Shown here piece after piece: positions 17,103 through 27,400 of a DNA stretch of 64,000 nucleotides (position 1 is the first letter of the stretch; the number at the start of each line of letters is the position of its first letter). The notes below the pieces were generated by a model. The model did not search any database. It was not told where the DNA came from and saw nothing but the letters and a program-made list of their open reading frames with translations. This DNA is from Flavobacteriaceae bacterium UBA3611 (GTDB taxonomy: Bacteria > Bacteroidota > Bacteroidia > Flavobacteriales > Flavobacteriaceae), in contig DFLU01000014.1 in NCBI GenBank assembly GCA_002375495.1, forward strand, positions 62,001 through 126,000, in the 5' to 3' direction. A program made the position numbers and the translations under genes.

Positions 17103-17996
17103 ATGTCAATACATGTTGAAAATATAACGAAATCGTACGGCTCGCAAAAAGCACTGGACGCCGTCTCATTCGAAATTAAGAAGGGAGAGATTGTCGGATT
17201 TTTAGGCCCAAATGGTGCTGGGAAATCAACGCTAATGAAAATATTGACCACCTATCTCTCTGCTTCCGAAGGAACCGCCACCGTAAATGGTTTTTCTGTT
17301 TCCGAAGCACAAAAAAAGGTGCAAAAAAGTATTGGTTATCTTCCAGAACACAACCCGTTATATCTTGAAATGTACGTGAAAGAATATCTTGCGTTTAATG
17401 CTGAAATCTACGGTATTCCAAAAACTAAGATAGAAGAACTGATTCAGCAAACGGGGCTCACCCCTGAAGCGCATAAAAAAATTGGGCAGCTGTCTAAAGG
17501 GTATCGCCAACGTGTTGGTTTGGCCACCGCACTGCTGCACGATCCTGAAGTGCTTATATTAGACGAACCCACTACGGGCTTAGACCCCAACCAACTAATT
17601 GAAATACGCGAACTCATAAAATCGGTAGGGAAAAGCAAAACAGTGCTGCTCTCTACCCACATCATGCAAGAAGTAGAGGCTATTTGTGACCGTGTGATCA
17701 TCATCAACAAAGGTGAAATTGTATTAGATAAAAACTTAAAGGAACTCACCGACGACAAACAGCAAATTGTTGAAGTAGAATTCGATTATCGTGTTGAAAC
17801 CGTCGCGTTGGAAAAATTACCGAAGATTTCAAAAGTAGAGAATCCAGTTGGGTTTGTATACCACCTGTATTTTAGCACCCAAGAAGACATGCGTAGTAAA
17901 GTATTCGATTTTGCACATGATAACGGACTTAAAATTTTGCAGCTGCACCAAAAAAACCGAACCTTAGAAAAATTGTTTGTGGAGCTAACGAAATAA
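17103..17996 (+). CDS. gldA: GldA, ATP-binding subunit of the gliding-motility ABC transporter
   Basis: 297 residues, ABC ATPase. Walker A is GPNGAGKST (35-43), the signature region is QLSKGYRQRVGLA, and Walker B is VLILDEPTTGLDPNQ followed by the H-loop STHIMQEV. Sequence and length match the flavobacterial GldA ATPase, which works with GldF and GldG (encoded elsewhere) in the cytoplasmic membrane and is tied to gliding motility. LPEHNPLYLEMYVKEYL is characteristic of this subgroup. Assignment to GldA rather than to another bacitracin- or Nos-type ATPase is by resemblance, with good but not complete certainty. Confidence 0.85.
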   Translation: MSIHVENITKSYGSQKALDAVSFEIKKGEIVGFLGPNGAGKSTLMKILTTYLSASEGTATVNGFSVSEAQKKVQKSIGYLPEHNPLYLEMYVKEYLAFNAEIYGIPKTKIEELIQQTGLTPEAHKKIGQLSKGYRQRVGLATALLHDPEVLILDEPTTGLDPNQLIEIRELIKSVGKSKTVLLSTHIMQEVEAICDRVIIINKGEIVLDKNLKELTDDKQQIVEVEFDYRVETVALEKLPKISKVENPVGFVYHLYFSTQEDMRSKVFDFAHDNGLKILQLHQKNRTLEKLFVELTK

Positions 17997-18002
17997 CCGG
18001 CC

Positions 18003-18144
18003 CTTCGATACAATCCCGACATGAAGTCGGAATTACTCAGGGACCTTAAATCATTGAATTATAGTAAATAAGAGTTTTATTAATTTCCTACTTAACAAAG
18101 GTCGCTGAGTGATTTTGCGACATAGGAGTAAAATTGTATCGAAG
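18003..18144. repeat. Composite inverted repeat (MITE-like) filling the intergenic gap
   Basis: Perfect 12-bp terminal inverted repeats (CTTCGATACAAT at 18003-18014, ATTGTATCGAAG at 18133-18144) enclose a second pair of inverted 13-mers with one mismatch (ACTCAGGGACCTT at 18035-18047, AAGGTCGCTGAGT at 18098-18110) and a small hairpin (CCGAC/GTCGG at 18016-18030). The whole element is 142 bp and can fold into one long structure. Words such as GGTCGCTGAG and TCGAAG are familiar from dispersed intergenic repeats of Flavobacteriaceae. No transposase or target duplication is seen. Confidence 0.75.
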
Positions 18145-18746
18145 TGTATCCACCACCCCACCACCAAACCGACGACCAGCAAAAAATGATTGCCGTGATG
18201 AAGGCATACCCATTCGGGATGTTGGTTTCTGCGGAAGGGAACACGCCTTTTGTAACGCATATCCCAATTATCTACAACGAAACTTCGGGCAAGTTAGTCG
18301 CGCATATCGATAGGCAAAATCCGCAAGTGCAAACTTTGGACAATGGTGCCCAAGTAACGGCGGTGTTCAAAGGACCCGATTGTTATATTTCGCCAAGTGC
18401 GTACAACACGCCGCAGCTCCCCACCTGGAACTACATTTTAGTGCATATTACGGGGGAAATAAAATTAATAAACGATTCTGAAGCTGCAAAGCAGACCATG
18501 GTCGCCATGACCGATTTCCTAGAGCAACCCGAGCACAAATTTAAACTAGCCATGGACGACCCGCGAATGGACCGGCTCATCAATTACATTCAGGCATTCG
18601 AGATTGACATCACAAATTGGGAAGGCAAGTTTAAGCTATCGCAAGATAAAAATGCCGAAGATTTTGAGTTGGCGAAACAACGGTTAATTGAAAGTTCAAA
18701 GAATGATATTTCGAACTTCGTTACGGGTATTTACGAACGACTGTAA
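18144..18746 (+). CDS. FMN-binding negative transcriptional regulator family protein (PaiB-like)
   Basis: 200 residues, FMN_bind_2/PaiB family with a split-barrel flavin-binding fold. Typical elements are MYPPPHHQTDD at the start, YPFGMLVSAEGNTPFVTHIP (about 22-41), LVAHIDRQNPQ and YISPSAYNTPQLPTWNY. Bacillus PaiB acts on sporulation and protease genes, but most members have no proven DNA-binding role, so 'regulator' is only the family name. The start is GTG at 18144, fixed by the conserved MYxPxH beginning. That GTG uses the last base of the upstream inverted repeat. It converges with mpl across 8 bp. Confidence 0.85.
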   Translation: MYPPPHHQTDDQQKMIAVMKAYPFGMLVSAEGNTPFVTHIPIIYNETSGKLVAHIDRQNPQVQTLDNGAQVTAVFKGPDCYISPSAYNTPQLPTWNYILVHITGEIKLINDSEAAKQTMVAMTDFLEQPEHKFKLAMDDPRMDRLINYIQAFEIDITNWEGKFKLSQDKNAEDFELAKQRLIESSKNDISNFVTGIYERL

Positions 18747-18754
18747 TTAGAAAA

Positions 18755-20110
18755 TTACGCTATAAACTCCTTCACCTCAGCAAAATCCAATCCGCCATAA
18801 TTCCCACTGCTCATGAGCAGCAAAGACGTATCATCAAAATCTTGGTTGTACAAAAAGGTTTTGAAATCGGCCGGGTTCGTAAAAACGGTCAAGTCGTCCC
18901 GCTGAAACGCTTCTGTAATTTGCTCTCTCTTAATTTCTTCCAATCCTTTAATCATTACCGCATGTGGAGAATAAAAAACTACCGCCACATCTGCTGCATC
19001 TAGTGCGCCTTGGTATTCGGTTAGAAATTCTGGATTTAAGCTGCTGTACGTATGTAATTCCAAACACGCTATGAGTTTGCGGTCGGGATACTGATTTTTA
19101 AGGGCTTGAGTAGTTGCTTTTACCTTACTCGGGCTATGTGCAAAATCTTTATAGGCAATAGCAGTATCGGTTTCAGCAATCAATTCTAAGCGTTTACTGG
19201 CTCCGCTAAACGTTGCAATCGCTTCGTAGAAATCGTCTGCATCTATTCCCATGAGTTGGCAAATCCACCGGGCACCTTCCAGATTGTTCAGGTTATGTTT
19301 TCCAAAAACCTCGATAGGCATTGGCCCCTCGGGTGTTTCAAGCAAAGTGGTTCCGTTTTCAACGGTATATTCGGGCGTTCCGTAGGCGACTTTTTTTATG
19401 GTGGCCGTGCTTGATTCTACCACACGTTTTACCTCTGCATCTTCTTGGTTATAGATAATGGTTCCGCCATTGGTAATTTCCGTAAGAAAAATTTCAAACT
19501 GTTCTACGTAATTTTCATAGGTAGGAAACACATTGATATGATCCCACGCAATCCCGCTCAACAGTGCTATATTTGGCTTGTAGAGATGAAATTTTGGGCG
19601 TCTATCTATGGGTGACGAAAGATATTCATCTCCTTCCAACACCATAAAATCATTTTCTTCGGTGAGCTTTACCATGGTGTCAAAACCCTCTAACTGCGCT
19701 CCCACCATATAATCTACATCTCTATTGTGGTAGTGCATCACGTGGAGAATCATTGAGGTAATTGTTGTTTTACCATGACTTCCACCAATCACAACGCGGG
19801 TCTTATTTTTAGCTTGCTCGTATAAAAATTCAGGATAACTGTAAATGGTGAGCCCCAGTTCCTTCGCCATTAACAATTCAGGATTGTCTTCTTTAGCGTG
19901 CATCCCAAGAATGATAGCGTCAATTTCTGCGGAAATTTTAGTAGGAAACCAACCGTATTCCTTCGGAAGCAACCCTTTGGCCTCCAAACGAGACTTAGAA
20001 GGGTCGAAAATTTCGTCGTCACTACCCGTAACCTGATATCCTTTTTGATGTAATGCCAATGCAAGATTGTGCATGGCTGCGCCGCCTATGGCTATAAAAT
20101 GTACTCGCAT
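18755..20110 (-). CDS. mpl: UDP-N-acetylmuramate:L-Ala-gamma-D-Glu-meso-DAP ligase (Mpl)
   Basis: 451 residues, Mur-ligase family. The N-terminal nucleotide-binding domain starts HFIAIGGAAMHNLAL, the ATP-binding P-loop is GGSHGKTT (109-116), then LEGDEYLSSPID and ALLSGIAWDHINVFPTYENY, and the C-terminal domain has DFAHSPSKVKATTQAL. The EGDEY signature separates Mpl from MurC. It reattaches the recycled tripeptide L-Ala-D-Glu-DAP to UDP-MurNAc in the cytoplasm, sparing de novo peptidoglycan precursor synthesis. Length is normal. It stands alone, 132 bp from the TPR gene. Confidence 0.93.
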   Translation of the reverse strand: MRVHFIAIGGAAMHNLALALHQKGYQVTGSDDEIFDPSKSRLEAKGLLPKEYGWFPTKISAEIDAIILGMHAKEDNPELLMAKELGLTIYSYPEFLYEQAKNKTRVVIGGSHGKTTITSMILHVMHYHNRDVDYMVGAQLEGFDTMVKLTEENDFMVLEGDEYLSSPIDRRPKFHLYKPNIALLSGIAWDHINVFPTYENYVEQFEIFLTEITNGGTIIYNQEDAEVKRVVESSTATIKKVAYGTPEYTVENGTTLLETPEGPMPIEVFGKHNLNNLEGARWICQLMGIDADDFYEAIATFSGASKRLELIAETDTAIAYKDFAHSPSKVKATTQALKNQYPDRKLIACLELHTYSSLNPEFLTEYQGALDAADVAVVFYSPHAVMIKGLEEIKREQITEAFQRDDLTVFTNPADFKTFLYNQDFDDTSLLLMSSGNYGGLDFAEVKEFIA

Positions 20111-20242
20111 TTTTAGTTGAGAAGTTTATGGTTTCACGGTTGAGTGCAAGGCCTTCAACCCTGTAAAGTTATAAGAATTTGTCTGGTTGAGCTTCCGCCT
20201 GAATGAAAATTTTTCTGACCAGAGCCAGAACACATTTGCGTC

Positions 20243-21196
20243 TTACAACGCTTCAATTCGTTTCTTTTCGTCTAGGGCCTGCTCAAAATCGGGTCTATCG
20301 GCCAACGCTTTGTTAATCCATTGCAAGGCGGTATTTTTCTTCCCTAAGTTTTTATAGATCTGTGCCAGTCTATAATACGCCCAATCTTTTGGTACGCCAT
20401 CGCGCACCGAATGATTTTCAATATAAGCTTGCAGGCAGTTAATACCCAGTTCTGCATCGAGATTATACTGCGCAGCAATCTTTCCAATTTGGTAGTTCAG
20501 GCTGTTCCGTTTGTGTATTTGCAACGATTTATTCGCTGTTTCTAGCGCTTCTTTCGGCTTGTTGTTTTTTTCGTAATGTTCGGCTAACTTTTCATACGTA
20601 TGTGGTGAACCGCCCACATCGATTGCTTTTTTGTAATACCGTTCAGCATCTGCCGGTCGATCGTCATATTCGGCTATATAACCGTTGGCCAAATATCCAT
20701 CTACGGGAGATATTTTTAGCAACTGGTTGGCATATTTGGTGGCTTTCTTCTCGCTTCCGCCGATAATCCCGGGCAGTTGCATATAAAATTCTACCAAGGC
20801 CCAACGCACTTCAATATGGTTGGGGTCTAAGGTAGCGGCCTTTTCAAAATGTTCTTTGATATCGCCAATGTAGGTTGCTGCCCTGATTCTACTTATAGAC
20901 AACGCCTTCATCCCTAAAGCGCCTCCATACTTAAAATGGTAATTAGCGCTTCTATCATTTTCTTCAACCAGATCTTCGTAGAAATCGATTGCGGTATCCC
21001 AATCTTTTTTATAGCCAGCGATGTCACCTAAATACTCGCGGGTTTTCTGGTGATTGGGATGCTCTTTCAAGTATTGCTGAAACAAGGGTTTTGCTTTGCT
21101 AAATTGTTCCTTTTTAAAGTAGGCCTCTGCCCTATCGAAGGTGGTTTGCGCAGAAAGTAATGCAGGAAATAGCAATAAGAAAAGTAGGTTTTTCAT
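20243..21196 (-). CDS. Secreted TPR protein, unknown function
   Basis: 317 residues. The signal peptide is 1-16 (MKNLLFLLLFPALLSA), followed by about eight helical tetratricopeptide-type repeats along the whole chain (for example AEAYFKKEQFSKAKPLFQQ, YLGDIAGYKKDWDTAIDFY, AERYYKKAIDVGG, YYRLAQIYKNLGKKNTALQW). No enzymatic domain is seen. TPR proteins of this size in the periplasm usually act as scaffolds; no partner is evident. It has a TATATTTG -7 box at 21222-21215 and is probably monocistronic. Confidence 0.8.
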   Translation of the reverse strand: MKNLLFLLLFPALLSAQTTFDRAEAYFKKEQFSKAKPLFQQYLKEHPNHQKTREYLGDIAGYKKDWDTAIDFYEDLVEENDRSANYHFKYGGALGMKALSISRIRAATYIGDIKEHFEKAATLDPNHIEVRWALVEFYMQLPGIIGGSEKKATKYANQLLKISPVDGYLANGYIAEYDDRPADAERYYKKAIDVGGSPHTYEKLAEHYEKNNKPKEALETANKSLQIHKRNSLNYQIGKIAAQYNLDAELGINCLQAYIENHSVRDGVPKDWAYYRLAQIYKNLGKKNTALQWINKALADRPDFEQALDEKKRIEAL

Positions 21197-21214
21197 TGAG
21201 GTGTTTTAAAGTTT

Positions 21215-21222
21215 CAAATATA
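21215..21222 (-). promoter_or_regulatory. -7 box of the TPR gene
   Basis: The minus strand reads TATATTTG, a full TAnnTTTG match, 18 bases before the ATG. The nearest TTG is slightly too far (24-base spacer). Confidence 0.45.
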
Positions 21223-21468
21223 GTGCTTTGTAAATCTTCTTAAAAACAAATGAAGCAACGAGGCTTCCATTTTATAGGTTTTGGTAACTTTATACAAATA
21301 CAGTTCCAAACTTATTTTGGGATGAAATTTATGATATTGAAAATAGACATCCCTTTAAACGTTGTTCCCTAAACGAAACTACTGTTTGGCTCATTTTTTG
21401 TCTATTAAAACTCATTATTCGTATTCCAAGAGGTCTACTGCTTGTACCTTTCGGAAAATTAAACAGCT

Positions 21469-24400
21469 ATGAAAACGCTTTATACCATCATTATTACCTT
21501 ATTCGCTATGGCCTCCATCAATGCCCAAGACAATCAATACAATGTTCTATGGACCCAAGTTGAAAAGCTAGAAATTGCAGATACTCCTAAATCGGCGCTA
21601 GAAATTGTCTCACAGATTGAAGCCAAGGCAAAAGCAGAAAACAACCAGGCCCAACTCATAAAAACCTTGCTGTTTAAAAGCAAGTTCGCGATGATCTTGG
21701 AAGAAAATTCGCAGTTAACCGTAGTTAATGATTTCAAGGAAATGATTGCAAACACACAATCACCCACAAAAAACGTATTGCAAAATATGTTGGCAAAATT
21801 GTATTGGGATTATTTTCAGCAGCACCGCTATCAGTTCTACGACCGTACGAATACAGCCAACAAAGTTGATGCAACCGATTTCAGAACGTGGGATTTAGAA
21901 ACACTGTTTGCTGAAATTTCCAGCTATTACGAGCAATCACTACAAAACGAACAACAGCTACAAACAACCACCACTGAAGCTTTTGAGCCTATTTTGAGAA
22001 TGTACGAAGAGTCTGCAGAACTTCGCCCCACCCTCTACGATTTTTTAGCCCACAACGCGCTCCAATTTTTCAAAACTCCAGAAAACTCGATTAACAAGCC
22101 CATCGATGCTTTCGAGATTACAGAAGCTTCGTATGTATCTGATTATAGCAAATTTAGAAACGTTTCGCTCACGTCAAAAGACAGTCTTTCCTTAGAATTG
22201 AAGGCATTGCAAGTTTATCAAAAGCTAATCGATTTCCATACGAGCAGGAATAACGAGATTCCCTTAGCTGCTGTCGATTCTGAACGTCTTGAATTCGTTA
22301 AGAACAACGGCCGTTTTGCAGATACCGATGCGCTGTTTTTTTCAGCCCTAGAAGCTGGAAAAAACAGTATGAAGAACGGGTATGCAAAAGCTATCTACAA
22401 TTTTGAGATTGCACAGCATTTTTATTATCAAGGAAACACCTACAACCCAGGAGAAAATGAAACCCATCGCTGGAAAAAGAAGGAAGCACTCGCCATTTGC
22501 GAAGAACTAATTGCAAATTTTCCTGACACTTTTGTAGCTTCCCAAGCCGCATCGTTATTGGCAACCATCACCAATCGGCAAGTTACATTGCAAGCAGAAA
22601 CATATCTTCCCATTCAACAAAATAGCCGTGTAAAAATTACGTATTCAAATACACAAGCTATCCAACTTTCGGTATATCAGTTTTCAGCAAAACAAAAAGA
22701 AGCGCTCAGCAAAATTTACGACAAGGAAAAGAAACGAAACTATATCGAAAAACTTTCGCTCGAAAAAAGATGGACACAACAATTGCCTGACGAAGGCGAC
22801 TACCAAAATCACAGTACCGAAATCTTACTCCCTAGCTTCGCCCAAGGTTCTTACTTGCTTTTATTAAGCCCTACAAACACCGTAAACAAACGCCTTTTTG
22901 ACCATACCGAACTACAATACACCAACATCGCATTGGTGCATTCAAAAGATGAAAACCAAACACTGTTTCAGATTGTAAATCGTTTAAACGGCCAACCTAT
23001 CGCAAATGCAAAATGTACCATCAAAGAATTGAATAGAAATGGTAAAACGCGCACCCTCTCAACCAATTCGAAAGGTTTTGTAACCCTTCGGAATTCTAAG
23101 AACTACACTAATTATTCCGTTCATGTTGCACATGGAAATGACAGTGCCCAATTCAATAATTATTCTTCGTACGCAAGGTATTCTGGCAATAATGAAACCC
23201 TTACTTACCACAGCGCGCTGTTTACAGACCGAAGTATCTACAGACCTGGACAAACCGTCTATTTTAAAGGGATTGTGTTTAAAAAAGAAAACAATACATC
23301 CGTTGTACTTCCCGATCAAAAGCTTTTGGTGCGTTTATACGATGCGAATTATGAAGACATCGCCCAACTTTCATTAAATACAAATGAATTTGGTACGGTT
23401 GCGGGAGAGTTTGTGTTGCCTGTTGGCGTGTTAACAGGCCAGTTTCACCTGCAAATAGGTAGCGCAGATTCTAAACAATTTTCTTCTGAAATCTATTTTA
23501 ATGTCGAAGAATACAAACGCCCCAAATTTGAAACCAATTTTAAGCCCATAACTGAAACCTATCGAGTAAACGACAGCATTAAAGTACACGGAGAAGCGAT
23601 TTCGTTCTCGGGTAGCACCATCACAAATGCCCAGGTTGGCTATAAAGTGACCCGCAAAGTGAATTATCCGAGGTGGTACTATTGGGGCAGGAATATAAAC
23701 TATGGCGAAGGCCAAGAAATCACTTTTGGTGAAACCACCACCAATAATAAGGGCGAATATACAATCGACTTTAAGGCAATACCCGACAGTAGTGTAGATA
23801 AAGCCGGGCAACCCGTTTTTCAATATGAAATTACGGCCGATGTTACAGACATCAATGGCGAAACCCAAAGCACTACTACCATCGTGAATGTAGGATATCA
23901 CGCGCTCACCATACAACTGCAAGCGCCAGAGCGTATAGATAAGCAGGACAAAAATGAAAGTTTAGCAATTGCTACTAAAAACCTGAATGGTGAAAAAGTA
24001 GCTGCAGAGGTAAACGTTACGATTTACAAACTAAAAGCTCCTGAAAATGTGCTGCGTGCTAGGCCTTGGTCAGCACCCGATTATCAAGGGTTTTCGGAGA
24101 AACGATTTAAAGAACTCTTTCCGCACGATCCCTATAAAAATGAAGGCGAAATGCAAAACTGGGAACAGGGCGAAGAAGTTTTCAGTAAAACCATTCGTAC
24201 TGACGATATAGACAAAATTGAACTTGGAAACCTCAAAAGATGGAAGTCTGGTGCATACATTATTGTTGCTGAAACAAATGACAAATTTGGCCAGGAAGTG
24301 ATTTCGAAAGCGTACACACAATTGTACAGTGCTAAAGATGAAACGCCAGCCGATAATGATTTGTTTTCGATAGCATTCGACAAACAGACGTATGAGCCGG

Positions 24401-27400
24401 GCGACAAAGCCTTCATTACCTTAAAATCGAATGCAGACATTGCCGTGACGCTTTCCGTAGAAAAGGAAAAGAAACTGGTAGAGACCTTTATAATCGCATT
24501 GAACAAAAATTCAAAAACCATTGCTGTTCCAGTTACTTCGGAAGACCTTGGCGGATTCGCGATTCATTATAGTTTTACGGCATTTAACAGTTATGAAGGC
24601 GGCACGAAATCGGTTGTTGTTCCGCGTCCAGACACAGAACTAACCATAAAAACCAACACCTTCCGCGATAAATTGGAACCTGGGGTTCCTGAAACATGGA
24701 GTTTTAACATCAAAGGGCCCGATGGAGCTCAAGTTTCCGCAGAGCTGCTAGCCAGTATGTACGATGTCTCGTTAGATCAATTTTCACCCCACCAATGGCA
24801 ATTTAACCCGAACCCAACCTATCAATACAATGCCGTGGCACGTCCCAATGCGAACCGAAGTTTTGAGACGCGTTCTATTAGTTTAGGGTACGGAAACTCT
24901 TACTACCAACCGCATTCCCAACCAAAATTTGATCAATTTAATTGGTTTGGATTGAGCATTACGGGTCAATCGTGGCAATACGACCAATACCGGAATAGAT
25001 TGAGAAATCAGATGAATGCACCTGATGGCGAAGTTGTAGTCACAGGGTACGGAGTACAAAGAGAGAAAAAAGCATTGGGGTATGCAGTGAGTACTTTGGA
25101 AGCCGAAGCGGATGAAATAGTACTGAACGAAGAAATTTCAACTAAAGATATAAGATACATTCCAGGAGCGAATAAAGCATTAGACTCAATAAATCAAAAA
25201 CCGACCGATTTCAGCAATGTTAAAATCCGTAAAAATCTGCAAGAAACCGCTTTCTTTTTCCCACAATTGCGTACCGATGCAGACGGAAACGTATCGTTCA
25301 ATTTTACAACGCCTGAAGCCTTGACCCGATGGAAATTGCAGTTGCTGGCACATACCAAAGATGTACATACAAAAGTTTCGACCTTTGAAACCGTGACACA
25401 AAAAGAATTGATGGTCGTGCCAAACGCACCACGGTTCTTGCGCGAAGGCGATGAAATTATCATTAGTTCTAAAATTTCAAACCTAAGCGACCAAAATCTT
25501 TCTGGGCAAGCCGTGTTGCAATTAAGCGACGCTGTGACTGGCAAATCGATTGATGTGGCTTTAGGAAACAGTAGCGCAATCAAGGAATTTTCCGTAGAAA
25601 AAAGCAATAATACCCAGGTGTCCTGGCGATTATCAATTCCGTCGAACATACAGGCCGTGGAATATAAAGTGATTGCCAAAACAGCCAATTTTAGCGATGG
25701 AGAACAAAATGTGCTGCCCGTGCTTTCAAACCGCATGTTGGTCACTGAAACGCTACCAATGTGGGTGCGTTCTAACCAAACGAAGACGTTTACGCTAGAC
25801 AAACTGAAGAACACCACGTCTACCACCCTTAAACACCATAAACTTACGTTAGAGGTGACCTCAAATCCTGCTTGGTACGCAGTGCAGGCATTGCCATATT
25901 TAATGGAATTTCCGTACGAGTGTAATGAGCAGACGTTTGCGCGCTACTATGCCAACACCCTTGCCACGCAAATCGCCAATAGCAATCCGCGTATCAAAGC
26001 AGTATTCGACCAATGGGCCAACAGTGATGCGTTGTTGAGTAACTTAGAGAAAAACGAAGAATTGAAATCGTTACTCATTCAAGAAACACCCTGGCTGCGC
26101 GATGCCCAAAGCGAGACGGAGCAGAAAAAACGAATTGCGCTCTTGTTTGACCTTAATCTGATGCAGCGCAAACAAAATGAGGCTGCCAATAAACTTCGTT
26201 TAAATCAGTTAAATTCTGGAGCTTGGCCATGGTTTAATGGCGGGTATGAAAGCAGATATATTACCCAGCACATCGCAACAGGTTTTGGCCATCTCGACAA
26301 ATTAGGGGTAGCAACAGCAGGCGACGGAATTGATGACATGCTGAAAAAGGCTGTGCGCTATTTAGACGCCGAATTTGTAAAAGAATACAAAGAACTTTCA
26401 AAATACACCAAGGCTCCCAATTATAAAGATGACCATTTAAGCAGAATGCAAACGCACTATTTGTATATGCGTAGCTTTTTTCCGCAGCTAAAAAAGAGCA
26501 AAGAAGTAGAAGAAATCAGTACCTACTACCTCAGCCAGATGGAAACCTATTGGAATACCCGAAATCTCTATTCGAAAGGGATGATAGCGTTGGTGTTACA
26601 CCGAAACGGAAAGACAGCCACAGCTGCGAAAATTACCAAGGCGCTGAAAGAAAATAGCATCACTAGCGAAGAATTGGGGATGTACTGGAAGAGCAATACC
26701 CCGTCGTGGTATTGGTACCAAGCTCCGGTTGAAACTCAAGCGTTGATGATTGCCGTATTTTCAGAAATAACGAAAGACACCGAAACGATAGACAATTTGA
26801 ACGTTTGGTTGTTAAAAAACAAGCAAACCAACCAATGGAGTACGACCAAAGCGACTTCAGAAGCGGTGTACGCACTGCTCATGCAAGGTACCGATTGGCT
26901 GTCTGTGACCGATGCCGTACATGTTACGGTAGGCAACGAAGTGATAGATCCTTCAAAATTGGATGATGTGAAAGTAGAAGCCGGAACAGGCTATTTTAAA
27001 ACCAGTTGGGGTACTTCGGAAATTTCCACCGAAAAAGCAACGGTTACCATGGAGAAAAAAGGAGAAGGCATTGCTTGGGGCGGATTGTATTGGCAGTATT
27101 TTGAAGACTTAGATAAAATTACTTCGGCAGAGACTCCCTTGCAATTAAGCAAAAAGTTGTTCCTAAAAAAGAATACCGCCTCAGGCGAGGAACTTTCAGC
27201 AATAACGCCACAAACAACATTGAATGTAGGTGATTTGGTACGGGTACGGATTGAACTGCGTGCCGACCGTGAAATGGATTTTGCACATATGAAAGACATG
27301 CGTGCGGCAGGTTTAGAGCCTATTGATGTGCTGTCTACCTACAAATGGCAGGACGGTTTGGGGTATTATCAAGCGACCAAAGATGCCAGTACTAACTTCT

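Noticed and set aside
20111..20242. Terminator or small RNA between mpl and the TPR gene
   Set aside because: Only 6-bp stems (GGTTGA/TCAACC, TCTGGT/ACCAGA) with no T-run; insufficient for a call.
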